DNA of 64,000 nt from Stomorhina lunata (Eukaryota > Arthropoda > Insecta > Diptera > Rhiniidae). Shown one piece after another: positions 36,839 to 47,390 of this stretch. Positions within the stretch are counted from its first letter, which is position 1, and every line of letters begins with the position of its first letter. A model generated the notes under the pieces. It was not told the origin of the DNA. It did no database searches and saw only the letters and a program-made list of their open reading frames with translations. The stretch lies in contig OW121743.1 of the NCBI GenBank assembly GCA_933228675.1, positions 53,176,328 to 53,240,327 of the forward strand. Direction: 5' to 3'. A program made the position numbers and the translations under genes.

Positions 36839-37223
36839 GATTACTAAAATTTATAATTGTACCCCAATTGGGAAAGAGATGTTATATGTATGTTAAAGCC
36901 TTTCAACAAACATTTAAAAGCTTTTACTTTTTTGAGCACTTAACATTTTCCATTTAAAAGACACGAGTCTCAACTTTTCAAAACAAAAAAAGGATTCAAA
37001 AGTTGTTCGACCTTTTCTTGTTAAAAGAAACGCCTTAAATTTAAATTATTGACATTATATATTATATATATATAATTATTATTATTATTATTATATATAT
37101 TATTATATATAACTCTTCAAACTGCATGACGGACGGGTATTAAAAGTTTTTGTTTTCTCATCTTTATAAAAAGTTATAATGAATGAGCTTTATATACAAC
37201 CTCACTACTTAAAAATGTAATAA
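36839..37223. other. Intergenic sequence with (ATT/TATA)n microsatellite
   Basis: TATATATTATATATATATAA then ATTATTATTATT at about 37055-37110; otherwise nothing recognised. Confidence 0.5.
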
Positions 37224-37610
37224 AAACAAGTGAAAAAGTGCTATAGTCGGTCAAGCACGACCATACGACACCCTTCACCATTCAGGTAAAAGGTGTTCTT
37301 TTTCCTGTATAAGGACAAAATTTGCAAAAATTTTGCCGTCATATAAACATTTTCTCAAAACTTGTATATTTAAACTGTTTCCGTCATTTGGACTTATATG
37401 AGAGCTAGGGTTAAATGTGGCTCGAAATTTGGCAAATTGGTTACAGTTTTTCTATGTATGCAAAAAATAGACTTAAAATTCTCATTATTTTCAGATTTAC
37501 AAGCTTCTTACTGATTTTTATCAAATTTAGTGCGTTTTGACAGAAGCCTTTGTATGGGAGCTATGGTCAAATGTGGACCGATTTCAAATTTTGTACAGTA
37601 ATTTTGTTTA

Positions 37611-38050
<440 letters not shown>

Positions 38051-38401
38051 TTTTGGTTTACATAAGCAGGATTGATTTTTGTGGGAGGTATCATAAATAA
38101 TGGACCGATTTTGACGAATTTCAAGAGCCATGGTCCCATTATTTCTGCCGAATTTCAAATTATCTTTAGAATTGCGACCTATAGTTTGATTACATGTTTT
38201 ACATGAGGGTCCAGCCAGTCAGCCGGCCCTCCAGCCAGATGGACGCACGGGCTGACTAACTGACATCGCTAAATCGACTCAGAAAGTGATTCTAAGTCTA
38301 TTGGTATACTAAAAGGTAGATCGTAGACAAAAATTTCTTTGCGTTACATTAATCAGCACAAACTTATAAAACCCTTTCCACCTATGATGGTGAAGGGTAT
38401 A

Positions 38402-38854
38402 CTTAAATGAGTTATATAAACACATTACTTTGTGTTTAAAAAAATTTTAATTGTATAAGGTCATGAGCCTTAAATATGAGCCTTAAATATGAACTGATAT
38501 TAATTTCAGGTCTCTATCTCTTTTGGTTGTACCGTTATGAGATGTTGCTTATAAGCAACATTAAGCACTGGTAGTACATTTAATAACAAAAACAAATATT
38601 TTTATTTCATGTTATTTTACTTGATATCATGTGTGATATAAAACAAAACTATTTTTTTGTGGGTTAAATTTAAAATTTATATTTAAAATTCGAAAGCAAT
38701 TAGTTCAACTCTTTTCTATAAAAACCTATTTTGTTTTATACAGTCTTTTAAAGCTATAGAAAAAAAACGAAATGTTACTTATTGTTATCGGTTTACATTT
38801 ACAAAAGTTATTTAAGTTTTTCCAAAGTTAAAATTTTCGATTGGGAACAAAATA
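38402..38854. other. Intergenic sequence with an 18-bp perfect palindrome
   Basis: TGTTGCTTATAAGCAACA at 38543-38560 is a perfect palindrome. Imperfect relatives lie at 44477, 47244 and 48387. No gene recognised. Confidence 0.5.
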
Positions 38855-38980
38855 CTTTTTAACAGAGACCGGAGATCGTTTTATTTTTTAAATCCATCAA
38901 GTATAAATATCATTGCCGATGAAAATTTATTTTCATTTCCATCGAAAAATAAAAAAAGAGGGATTTATATTTGAAATATA

Positions 38981-39332
38981 CAGCCATGTCACAGAACTCA
39001 ATTCCGTTCGGAAGTGGAATGAATTCCGCACTTTGCTTCTATTGAAAAAGTAAAACGAAAAAAATTTTCGGAATGAAACCACTTTCTATTTTCAAAGTGG
39101 AATTGAGTTCATATGTTTTTAGTTGTTTATTCAATATTTGAACAATTTCCTCAATTAATCAGTGTTTTTTGTTAAAACAAAGATAGAGTTGAAAATTTCA
39201 ATTGAAAAAATCTTATTTTGTACTGATTTTGGACATTTAAAATTTTTCGGAATCTATAGAACCTAAAACCATTTCGATCGGAATTCAACTACGGAATGGT
39301 TTCAATTCCGAACGGAATTTGTGACATGCCTG
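38981..39332. mobile_element. Small palindrome-rich MITE inside the hAT-like element
   Basis: TIR CAGCCATGTCACA (38981-38993) and TGTGACATGCCTG (39320-39332): 13 bp with one mismatch. Subterminal AATTCCGTTCGGAA on the left pairs with TTCCGAACGGAATT on the right. About 350 bp and non-coding. The target duplication is unclear (possibly ATA). Confidence 0.65.
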
Positions 39333-39349
39333 ATAATTATCCCTCATGA

Positions 39350-41096
39350 TGAATTTTTTTTTTTTTTACCAAAAAATCAAACACCAAACTGAAGGTTTTA
39401 GCAATTGTGTTCTCTCATGTAAGGACAATCAAGGAAACCTGGTGACGGATACTGAGAGCGTCTTGAAATTATGGAATGAGCACTTCTGCAAATTGCTGGT
39501 ATCAAGTGAAAGTGACCATGACATGCCTGAACAAATCAGTGATGACGGCATTATATGCCCACCACCCAACATAAGTGAGATAAGAGCTGCAATATCTCGT
39601 CTAAAAAAAAAACAAAGCTGCGGGTGCTGATGGATTACCAGCAGAGCTTTTTAAGACCGGAGGTGATGAATTAATAAAGTACATGTTTCAACTCCTGAAT
39701 TCTATATGGCTAGAAGAACGTATGCCTGACGATTGAAGCCTCAGTGTTCTTTGTCCAGTGCACAAAAAAGGTGATAAATCCGTATGCGCTAACTATAGAG
39801 GCATAAGTCTCCTCTCAATTGCCTACAAAATTTTATCGAGCATCCTGTGTGAAAGGCTAAAACCCAAGATGAACGAAATAGTAGGGGCCTACCAATGTGG
39901 CTTTAGACCAGGTAAATCCACCACTGACCAGATCTTTACTCTGCGTCAAATCCTGGAAAAGACCCAAGAAAAGCAAATAGACACTTACCACCTCTTCGTT
40001 GACTACAAAGCTGCCTTTGACAGCCCAATACGAACAAAGCTATATAAAGCAATGTCAGAATTTGGCATTCCTACGAAGTTAATAAGGTTGTGCAGGATGA
40101 CATTAACTGACACAACATCGTCAGTTAAAATAGGTAAAAGCCTTTCAGAAACCTTTTTAACTAAGCGAGGTTTTAGGCAAGGCGACAGTTTATCATGTGA
40201 TCTCTTTAACATTTTGTTAGAGAAAATCTTGCGTGGTGCTGCAGTTAATACAACTGGCACAATTTTTAGCAGAAAGCACATGTTACTCGCTTTTGCCGAT
40301 GACATTGATATTATGGGGCGCACATTGCGTGATGTGACTGCCGCATTTTCCAGTATTGAGAAGGAATCAATGAAAATGGGTCTAGTAGTCAATGAATCCA
40401 AAACAAAACTAATGGTCTCTGCTAGCAAGCAATCCACTAGAATTGGACAACACGTAACCGTGGACAACTATAGCTTCGAGGTTGTTAAAGAATTTGTCTA
40501 CCTTGGTACCGCAGTAAATATAAATAATGACATAAGTATCGAAATTAAAAGAAGAATCATACTTGCCAACAGATGCTATTTCGGCCTAAGCAGGCAGCTT
40601 AGGAATAAAATCCTCTCAACAAGAACTAAAATTACGCTCTACAAAACGCTTATACTACCAGTGTTATTATATGGTGCTGAATCATGGGCACTTGCACAAG
40701 CCGATGAAGCTGTTCTTGGAGTCTTTGAGAGGAAAATCCTACGAAAAATCTATGGTCCAATCAGCATTAACAATGAATTTCGGCATCGATTTAATCATGA
40801 GCTGTATGAGTTATTTGCTGACATTGACATAGTAAAACGCATCAAACAGCAGCGTTTGCGTTGGCTGGGACATGTGGTGCGAATGGATGAAAGTACTCCA
40901 GCAAGAAAAGTGTTTGAACATGATCCCGAGGGAACTCGAAGACGAGGACGACCGAAACTTCGATGGAAAGACCAAGTAGAAGAAAATTTAACCAAGCTTG
41001 ACAAGACAAGATCGAAGCGCATGGAATTCTAAAATATGCTCGGCCTTTGACCTTAACAGTTTGTAATATAGGCCATTTAAGTAAGTAAGTAAGTAT
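39350..41096 (+). pseudogene. 5'-truncated non-LTR retrotransposon (RTE-like) reverse transcriptase, inactivated
   Basis: The readable frame 39758-41032 encodes the reverse transcriptase fingers, palm and thumb and a C-terminal tail. NYRGISLLS is at residues 12-20 of this frame and YQCGFRPGKSTTDQIFTLRQ at about 45-64. The first catalytic Asp is in FVDYKAAFD (residue 82), RGFRQGDSLSCDLFN is at 137-151, and the active site FADDI is at 179-183. The tail has RLRWLGHVVRMD and RRRGRPKLRWKDQVEEN. Upstream, 39370-39612 encodes the preceding linker (VLKLWNEHFCKLL) in another frame. The break falls at a ten-A run at about 39604-39613. A TGA at 39734-39736 replaces an expected Trp codon in frame. The endonuclease is absent. 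The 3' end is a (TAAG)n tail at about 41078-41094, typical of RTE-type LINEs. RTE is my best placement; other LINE clades are possible. It lies inside the hAT-like element. Confidence 0.85.
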
Positions 41097-41927
41097 AACG
41101 ATAAATATCCGAATAGAAAAATATTTTATTGATTGTTTTATTTTTGAACTTCTGTTTTGACTTTGAAAAAATAAAATATTTATGAAATTTCAAAATTTTC
41201 AACAATGAATGTATGAATGTTTTCAAATTATTGCAATGCTTTGGGACATCGAAGTTAATCGGAACTATTGGTGGTTTCTTTGATTCGCGTCGCTATTTCT
41301 AAAAAAAATAATTTTTAAACGTTTAAAACGTTTTAAACGCACTTAGACAACGACCATTTGTTGCCCAAACCCATTTCAATATAAAATTTGCAACAATAAT
41401 TGAATTTATTTCTATTTAAACGTCCTAAAGATGCCTTATACCCGGACAAATACAGAAATAAAATTTGAATTTTTTCTATCAAAATTTATTTTCATCGGAT
41501 GAAAAAAGATGAAAATTATTTTGAACTGATAAATATCCCAAACGATTTTTATATTTTATTTTCATCGGATTGAAAAAAGAAACAAAATTTTTGAACAAAT
41601 AAAAATCATGAGGGATTTCTAATAATTTTTTAAACTTTAATGATTGTTTTTTTATGGATTTAAACATGAAAATATTGTTTTAAAAGTATTAAAATCCGGT
41701 CTCTGCTTTTTAAATTAATTTCTGGTAAAAATGTTTATATGCCGTATTACCATGTTAGTACGTAGTATATGGCCTAGTCGGTTTATGAAAAGCCTAATAA
41801 TTTTAAGGTTTTTCGTCTGATTAAAAAAATTAAAACCACTTAATTCTCTTGTTATATTGAAAATTAACTTTTATGAGCTTTCATATAGAAATAATCAATT
41901 AAAAGCTACTAAAGTCAAAAAAGTGTA

Positions 41928-43015
41928 CATCCCAGCAAAACTTTGCATTACCAAATAATGAGTTAAACAGCTGAACTATTGAACACGAACTACTTACTCA
42001 TTCACTGTTTAAGTCATTACATTAACATGGGGATGTCATTAGAGGCAAGTACTTACCAATTGCAGAAAAGTAATGAAATGGGTTAGCAATTGGAAAACAA
42101 CAACAAAAACTTTTGTTGTTGTTATTTTATTTAAAAAAAACATATTTTAAAACGAAATATAATTTTTTTTGTATGCCCCCATTGGAGCTCGAACCCAGAC
42201 CATTACGAGTGTTAGACGGAGACTCTTTCACTGAGCTACTTCATATGTTGAAAACTTAAAAGCTTATAATTAATATAAACAATTTTTATTTTTAGATCCA
42301 AAATCATGTGACAATAAATTTTTTTTTCCTAATTTTTTGCTTTGTTGTAATTTTTGGAAAAATATTTCTATACGTTTTTTTTTTTTTTGTAAACGTTTAA
42401 TAGTAGTAAACAAATATTCTACAATTCTATAGGCCAAGCTTTGAAAAATGTTCCTCTACTTGGTCTTTTCATTAAAGTTTCCGACGTCTCCTTCTAATAT
42501 TAGTTGCTGGGACATTTTTATTCTAATTTTATCCTCTTTATAGTAATTGTTTTTTTCCAAGAGTGGGTTACTAGCCCGTCGTCCCAACCCATTGTTATCG
42601 ATCTTATGGAACAACTCTCGGTACATGTTAGCTCACAACAATAAGGGGTGTTAAACTAGTTCCCCGGGTGATAACACGAGGAGGTCAGTGTCCACAGTTG
42701 AGATAAAGGATGACCAAGATATGTTTGGGCTTACCAAGTTAGGACCAATCAGAACCGTGTTTGGTATCCAACATCCCCTACATAATCAAAATTGACTCAT
42801 GATGGTATTTTTTCATTACCGTGAGTTAGTTTTCCAAAATTTTTTTACAGAAGGTAATATTTAAGTTCTTAGAATTTAAAAATCATTTAAAAAGACTTTT
42901 TTAATAAAAAAAAAAATTGTTGGTCTTGGTGGGATTCGAACCCAAATTACCATTTTAATTACAAATTACCATTTTAATTATAAATAAGTACTTCTGTAAT
43001 AACTTCCCAGTAAAA
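41928..43015. mobile_element. TIR element F, first (3'-truncated) tandem copy
   Basis: The left TIR CATCCCAGCAAAACTTTG is at 41928-41945. It is followed by CATTACCAAATAATGAGTTA, a tRNA-like segment on the minus strand, and a TTGTTGGTCTTGGTGGGATT block with another B-box complement. It stops about 90 bp short of a normal right end, where the second copy begins. It differs from the second copy by several indels. Confidence 0.65.
42172..42245 (-). tRNA. tRNA-like sequence in element F copy 1 (probably not functional)
   Basis: 74 nt on the minus strand. The D-arm TAGCTCAGTGAAAGAG contains the A box, the T-arm region TCTGGGTTCGAGCTCC contains the B box, and the ends can pair over four bases (TATG..CATA). 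The anticodon stem is poorly formed. It is a diverged relative of 43254-43326, so it is likely a tRNA-derived component of the mobile element, not a cellular tRNA gene. Confidence 0.4.
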
Positions 43016-44145
43016 CTTTTCATTACCAAATAATGAGTTAAACAGTTAAACTATTGAACACGAACTACTTACTCATTCGCTGTTTAAGTCATTACATTAA
43101 CATGGGGATATCATTGGAGGCAAGCACTTACCAATTGCAGAAAAGTAATAACTTGGGTAAGCAATTTGAAAGCAACAACAACAACAGCAACAACTTTTTT
43201 GTTGTTGTTTTATTAAAAACATATATTTTTAAACGAAATACAAAATTTTTTTTTATGATCCCATGGGGGCTCGAACCCAGACCCTCCGACTGCTAGGCAG
43301 AGACTCTTCCACTGAGCTACTTCATATGTTGAAAACTTAGCAGCTTATAATTAATATAAACAATTTTTATTTTTAGATCCAAAATCATGTGAAAATAACT
43401 TTGTTTTTCCCTGCTTTTTTTTGCTTTGTTGTAATTTTTGGAAAAATATTTTTTTTACGATTTTTTGACTCTTACTTACTTAAATGTTACAACCTGTTAA
43501 GGCCAAAGTCCGAGCATATTTTAGAATTCCATGGATTTCGATCTTGTACGAATATTCTACAATTTTATAGGCCAAGCTTTGAAAAATGTTCCTCTACTTG
43601 GTCTTTCTATCGAAGTTTCGGACATCCTCCTCTAATATTAGGTAGTGGGACATTTCAATTCTAATTTTATCCTCTTCATTGTATTTTTTTTTTCAAGAGA
43701 GGGTTACTAGCCCGTAATCCTAACCCATTTTTATCGATCTTATGGCACAACTCTCGGAACATGAGGAGGTGTGTGTCCACAGTTGAGATGAAGGATGACC
43801 CAGATAAGTTGGGCTTATCAAGTTAAGACCAATTAGAATAGTGTTTGGAATTCAATATCCCCTACATAATCAAAATTGACTCATGATTGTATTTTTTCAT
43901 TAACGTGATGAAGTTCTTAAAATTCAAAAATAATTTAAAAAGACTCTTTTAATAAAAAAAAAAAAAACTAAAAAAAATTGTTACCCTTGGTGAGATTTGA
44001 ACCGGGGCCATTCAGTTTAAATTACCATCTTAATTACAAATAAGTACTTCTGTAATAACTTATTATTTATTCGGATGGTATGTTGTAGTCGTTACAAGGT
44101 AACCAGTTATCAGAGTACTTGCCATTACCAAAGTTTTGCTGGGAT
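43016..44145. mobile_element. TIR element F, second tandem copy
   Basis: Starts with CCCAGTAAAACTTTTCATTA at 43016 and ends with the right TIR CAAAGTTTTGCTGGGATG at 44128-44145, the exact complement of the 41928 TIR. Collinear with the first copy (shared CATTAACATGGGGAT, GCAA.CACTTACCAATTGCAG, tRNA-like segment, GGCCAAGCTTTGAAAAATGT). Superfamily unknown; no transposase frame. Confidence 0.65.
43254..43326 (-). tRNA. tRNA-like sequence in element F copy 2 (Ala-like, AGC in loop)
   Basis: 73 nt on the minus strand, the size of a tRNA. The D-stem GCTC/GAGT encloses AGTGGAA, and the A box is TAGCTCAGTGGAAGAG. The putative anticodon stem TCTGC/TCGGA has loop CTAGCAG, which places AGC in the anticodon position. 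The T-arm is TGGGTTCGAGCCCCCA, and acceptor bases TATGA pair with TCATA. The rest of the acceptor stem is mismatched and the gene lies in a transposon, so I treat it as a tRNA-derived module that may still be read by Pol III. A tRNA pseudogene carried by a SINE is an alternative. Confidence 0.45.
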
Positions 44146-44622
44146 GTTTTGTTATAGGATTTGAAGTCATTGTTAAATTTTACTATTTAGGGCCAAACTC
44201 TTCTTCTTTAGAATAAAAGTATTGCAATCTCAAACGATGTGTTTTTAATTTGACAACGGCGTGTTTTAAAATTTGAATAGAAATTTTGAGTCATATTGAA
44301 AACAAAGTGTTTTTACATCAAAACCGTGTGTTTACATTTTGTAAAACTAAGCGTTTTTAACTCAACGCCGGTATTCGGTATTTAAATGGTACAAATACGA
44401 TATACATTTTGTGTTGCAATATTGAAAACATTAATTTTCAATCAAAATATCTTTAAGTATAAAAACTGTGGACAAATGTTGCCTAAAAGCAACATTGTTT
44501 TAATGAAATTCCTGTCATTACAATAAGATCTATTTTTTTAAGTTCTACCATTTTTATCTCATTTCTTTAATTGTTTTTTATAAGAAAATTCACTTTTTTT
44601 GAAAAAATCCTCTCACTTTTTT
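44143..44622. repeat. 480-bp duplicated segment, copy X1
   Basis: From ATGTTTTGTTATAGGATTTG to CTCACTTTTTTATACCC, this is nearly identical to 46911-47390 at an offset of 2768 bp with only scattered substitutions. Contains the imperfect palindrome TGTTGCCTAAAAGCAACA at 44477. No coding content. Confidence 0.85.
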
Positions 44623-45094
44623 ATACCCACCATCAAAAAGAATGGGGGGTATATTGAGATTGTCATTCCGTTTGTAATTTCCTTAATATTGGCTCAAAAA
44701 TCAAAAACGATATATATTCTGAATCCTTATGAAATTCTAAGACGATTGAGCGATGTCCGTCTGTCTGTCCGTCTGTCTGTCTGTCTGTTGAAATCACGAT
44801 AACGCCTAAACGAAAAGAGTTAGCTCACTGAAACTTAGCAAAAACATTCTTCATTTATGAGAAAATTTTGGTATTGAAATTGGGCAAAATCGGTTAACAT
44901 TTGACCATAGCTCCCGTATAACCTCGTCTACGCCAGTCGCTTATTTGCTAATAAATGACAAATTATAACAGCTATGATGACAAAATTTGGTATCTAGAAG
45001 TTTTACATAAGCACTAGGCAGCATATAAAATTTCATCGAAATCGGTTCACATTTAACCATAGCTCCCATATAAAAAACATACAGAAACAGCCTA
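44621..45094 (+). mobile_element. Helentron/DINE-like element, family A (copy A3), 5' part
   Basis: An intact TATACCCACC..GGGGGGTATA terminal hairpin opens at 44622. (GTCY)n tract at 44756-44787, and two CATAGCTCCC modules. It breaks off at 45094 where the Tc1-like transposon begins. Comparison with A1 (about 3855, GAAACAGCCTAAATTCC) shows insertion at the TA of CAGCCTA. Confidence 0.7.
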
Positions 45095-46393
45095 AAGAGT
45101 GTTCTAAAAAAAAATATGCATTTACTATTTTAGACAAAATTTATCCATAGTGCAAGAAATAATTTATTTTTTGATCAAGTTAGTTTCTATAGATATGTCA
45201 GATACTATTATTTTAGAAATTATTAATTTTCAATAGTTATTTCAATCAAAATGGACTGCGAAAAAAAAGTTCGTGAAAATATAATTAAAACTTTTCAAAC
45301 AAATCCGTCATGAACTTTTAAAAAAAATAGCTAAAAATTTGAAAGTTGACCCTCGAACGGTTTCTAATGCCATCAGACGGTATAAGGAAAACCTGAGCAT
45401 TGAAAGAAAACCTGGATCAGGGAGGAAAAAAGGTCCTACAGATATTGGTAAGGCAAAAGAAGTCGAGCGACTCTTTCGAAGAGCGCCTAACACTTCTTTA
45501 AGAAAAGCAGCTCGTACGGTGAAATGTTCTACGAATTTTGAACATAAAGTCAAAGCTTATGCTGGACTTAAGACATACAAAGTCCAAAAGGTTCCAGATC
45601 GCAATGCTATAAAGAACTTAGAAGCAAAAAAACGAGCGAAAAAATTGAAGTCTGATTTTATAAAAAAATACACCTGTTGTGTGATGGATGATGAAACATA
45701 CGTACTGGCAGACTTTTCTCAACTTCCTGGTCAAGATTTTTATGTTGCTGATAAACGGGGCAATGTTCGGCAAGAGTTTCGCACAAAAAAACACACAAAA
45801 TTCCCTAAGAAGTTTCCCGTGTGGCAAGCTATTTCCAGTTGTGGCAAAAGAAGTAAAGTATTTGTGGCATCTGGCACAATAAACACAGAAATTTATATAA
45901 AGGAGTGCCTACAAAAACGGTTGTTACCCTTTTTAAGAGAGCACAGAGTGACTACATTTTTTTGGCCCGATTTGGCATCATGCCATTATGGAAGAAAGGC
46001 ACTTGAGTGGTACTCAAAGAATAATGTCATTTTTGTACCACGAGAGGCAAATCCACCTAACTGTCCAGAACTTCGGCCTGTGGAAAGGTATTGGGCTCTG
46101 GTAAAAAAGGAATTGAAGAACACAGGAAAGATTTCCAAGAACATGTCCGATTTTAAGCGCAGGTGGAACACATGCTCCAAAAAGGTATCAGAAGCAACTG
46201 TAAAATCTTTTATGGGAGGGTTTCCGAAAAAAGTCGATAATTTTGCAAAACCCGAGTACTAAGTAAACATTTTAATGCTAAATGATTTTGTATAATATTT
46301 CATTATATTTGCATATTTTGTAGAGTGTTTATATTAAAAGGTTTGATTTTTATTTAAGAAAATCCAACTACAAATTTTATTTAGAGCACTCTT
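45095..46393 (+). mobile_element. Tc1-like DNA transposon, 1.3 kb, TA target
   Basis: TIR AAGAGTGTTCTAAA at 45095 and TTTAGAGCACTCTT ending 46393, each flanked by TA (45093-45094 and 46394-46395). It encloses a single transposase gene. Length and TA duplication fit Tc1/mariner elements. The left flank is family A and the right flank is element F, so the surrounding DNA has been rearranged. Confidence 0.85.
45251..46262 (+). pseudogene. Tc1-like transposase (apparent DD37E), one frameshift near the N-terminus
   Basis: Catalyses cut-and-paste transposition at TA. The start codon at 45251 (MDCEKKVRENIIKTFQTNPS) runs into TGA at 45311. The frame is recovered one base over and stays open from 45312 to 46262. 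A single-base deletion near 45309-45312 would explain this. Numbering residues from the codon at 45339, a helix-turn-helix covers KKIAKNLKVDPRTVSN and the next 10 residues. GSGRKKGP (26-33) resembles an AT-hook linker. The first catalytic Asp is in MDDETY (about 118), the second in FWPDLASCHYG (D211), and the third acidic residue is Glu in PELRPVERYW (E249). That leaves 37 residues between the last two, against 34 in classical Tc1/mariner. Apart from the frameshift the catalytic frame is full length, so inactivation looks recent; an assembly or sequencing error is possible. Confidence 0.85.
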
Positions 46394-46579
46394 TAATAAA
46401 AAAAAATTGTTGGTCTTGGTGGGATTCGAACCCAAATTACCATTTTAATTACAAATTACCATTTTAATTACAAATAAGTACTTCTGTAATAACTTATTGG
46501 TTATTTGGAGGGTATGTTGTAGCCATCACAAGGTAACCAGTTACCAGAGTACTTGACATTACCAAAGTTTTGCTGGGAT
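46394..46579. mobile_element. Right end of TIR element F (third, partial copy)
   Basis: Starts TAATAAAAAAAAATTGTTGG, matching about 42898 in copy 1, and runs to ACCAAAGTTTTGCTGGGATA. Only the last 190 bp of the element are present. Its left side is replaced by the Tc1-like transposon. Confidence 0.75.
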
Positions 46580-46589
46580 ATTTTGTTTT

Positions 46590-46908
46590 AATTTTAAATA
46601 TTCTAAACAAAAAGACAGTTTTGATTTGGCAAATGTGTCAAAAAATATACCATTCCAAAGAGCAATCTGTTTTCTTTTATTTTCTATTAAAAAAAATAAA
46701 ATCGGATACAAACTGGCAGAGCTATGGATCGATATGTTGATGAACCTCGTTAAAATCGGGTTTAAGAGTATAACTCTAAAATTTGGACGTAATTCTGAAC
46801 ATTTTTTGCACGATTTGTCATGTAGTCAATAAGGCCTACAACCCAAACTAGGTCGAGTTTTTTTAGTGTAACAGAGTGTAGTTCATGAAGAAATATGTAT
46901 GTACTATG
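46590..46908 (+). mobile_element. Family E fragment, plus orientation
   Basis: Reverse complement of 15781-16110: AACCTCGTTAAAATCGG, TTTGCACGATTTGTCATGTA and GTCAATAAGGCCTA all have counterparts. Non-coding. Confidence 0.6.
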
Positions 46909-46910
46909 TC

Positions 46911-47390
46911 ATGTTTTGTTATAGGATTTGAAGTCATTGTTAAATTTTACTATTTAGGGCCAAACTCTTCTTCTTTAGAATAAAAGTATTGCAATCTCAA
47001 ACGATGTGTTTTTAATTCGACAACGGCGTGTTTTTAAATTTGAATAGAAATTTTGAGTCATATTGAAAACAAAGTGTTTTTACATCAAAACCGTGTGTTT
47101 ACATTTTGTAAAACTAAGCGTTTTCAACTCAACGCCGGTATTCGGTATTTAAATGGTACAAATACGATATACATTTTGTGTTGCATTAATAAAAACATTA
47201 ATTTTCAATCAAAATAACTTTAAGTATAAAAACTGTGGACAAATGTTGCCTAAAAGCAACATTGTTTTAATGAAATTCCTGTCATTACAATAAGATCTAT
47301 TTTTTTAAGTTCTACCAATTTTATCTCATTTCTTTAATTGTTATTTATAAGAAAATTCACTTTTTTTGAAAAAATCTTCTCACTTTTTTA
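46911..47390. repeat. 480-bp duplicated segment, copy X2
   Basis: Second copy of 44143-44622. The two copies share the point where a Helentron-like element begins (CTCACTTTTTTATACCC), but here the adjoining element is family B instead of A. Imperfect palindrome TGTTGCCTAAAAGCAACA at 47244. Confidence 0.85.

Larger units (their letters stand above)
38863..41705. mobile_element. Non-autonomous hAT-like element with nested insertions
   Basis: TIR CAGAGACCGG at 38863-38872 and CCGGTCTCTG at 41696-41705, flanked by an exact 8 bp duplication CTTTTTAA (38855-38862 and 41706-41713). An 8 bp duplication with TIRs beginning CAG is the hAT signature. Subterminal arms also pair (TTAAATCCAT with ATGGATTTAA; CCCTCATGAT near 39340 with ATCATGAGGG near 41607). 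Without the inserted MITE and LINE the element is about 0.75 kb and non-coding. Confidence 0.75.

Noticed and set aside
40003..40467. Minus-strand frame of 154 codons
   Set aside because: Shadow of the reverse transcriptase on the plus strand.
39332..41110. GATAATTATCC (39332) and GATAAATATCC (41100) as target duplication of the LINE
   Set aside because: CCCTCATGAT just right of the first copy pairs with the other arm of the hAT-like element, so the host sequence continues past it; GATAAATATCC also occurs at about 41527. Probably coincidental.
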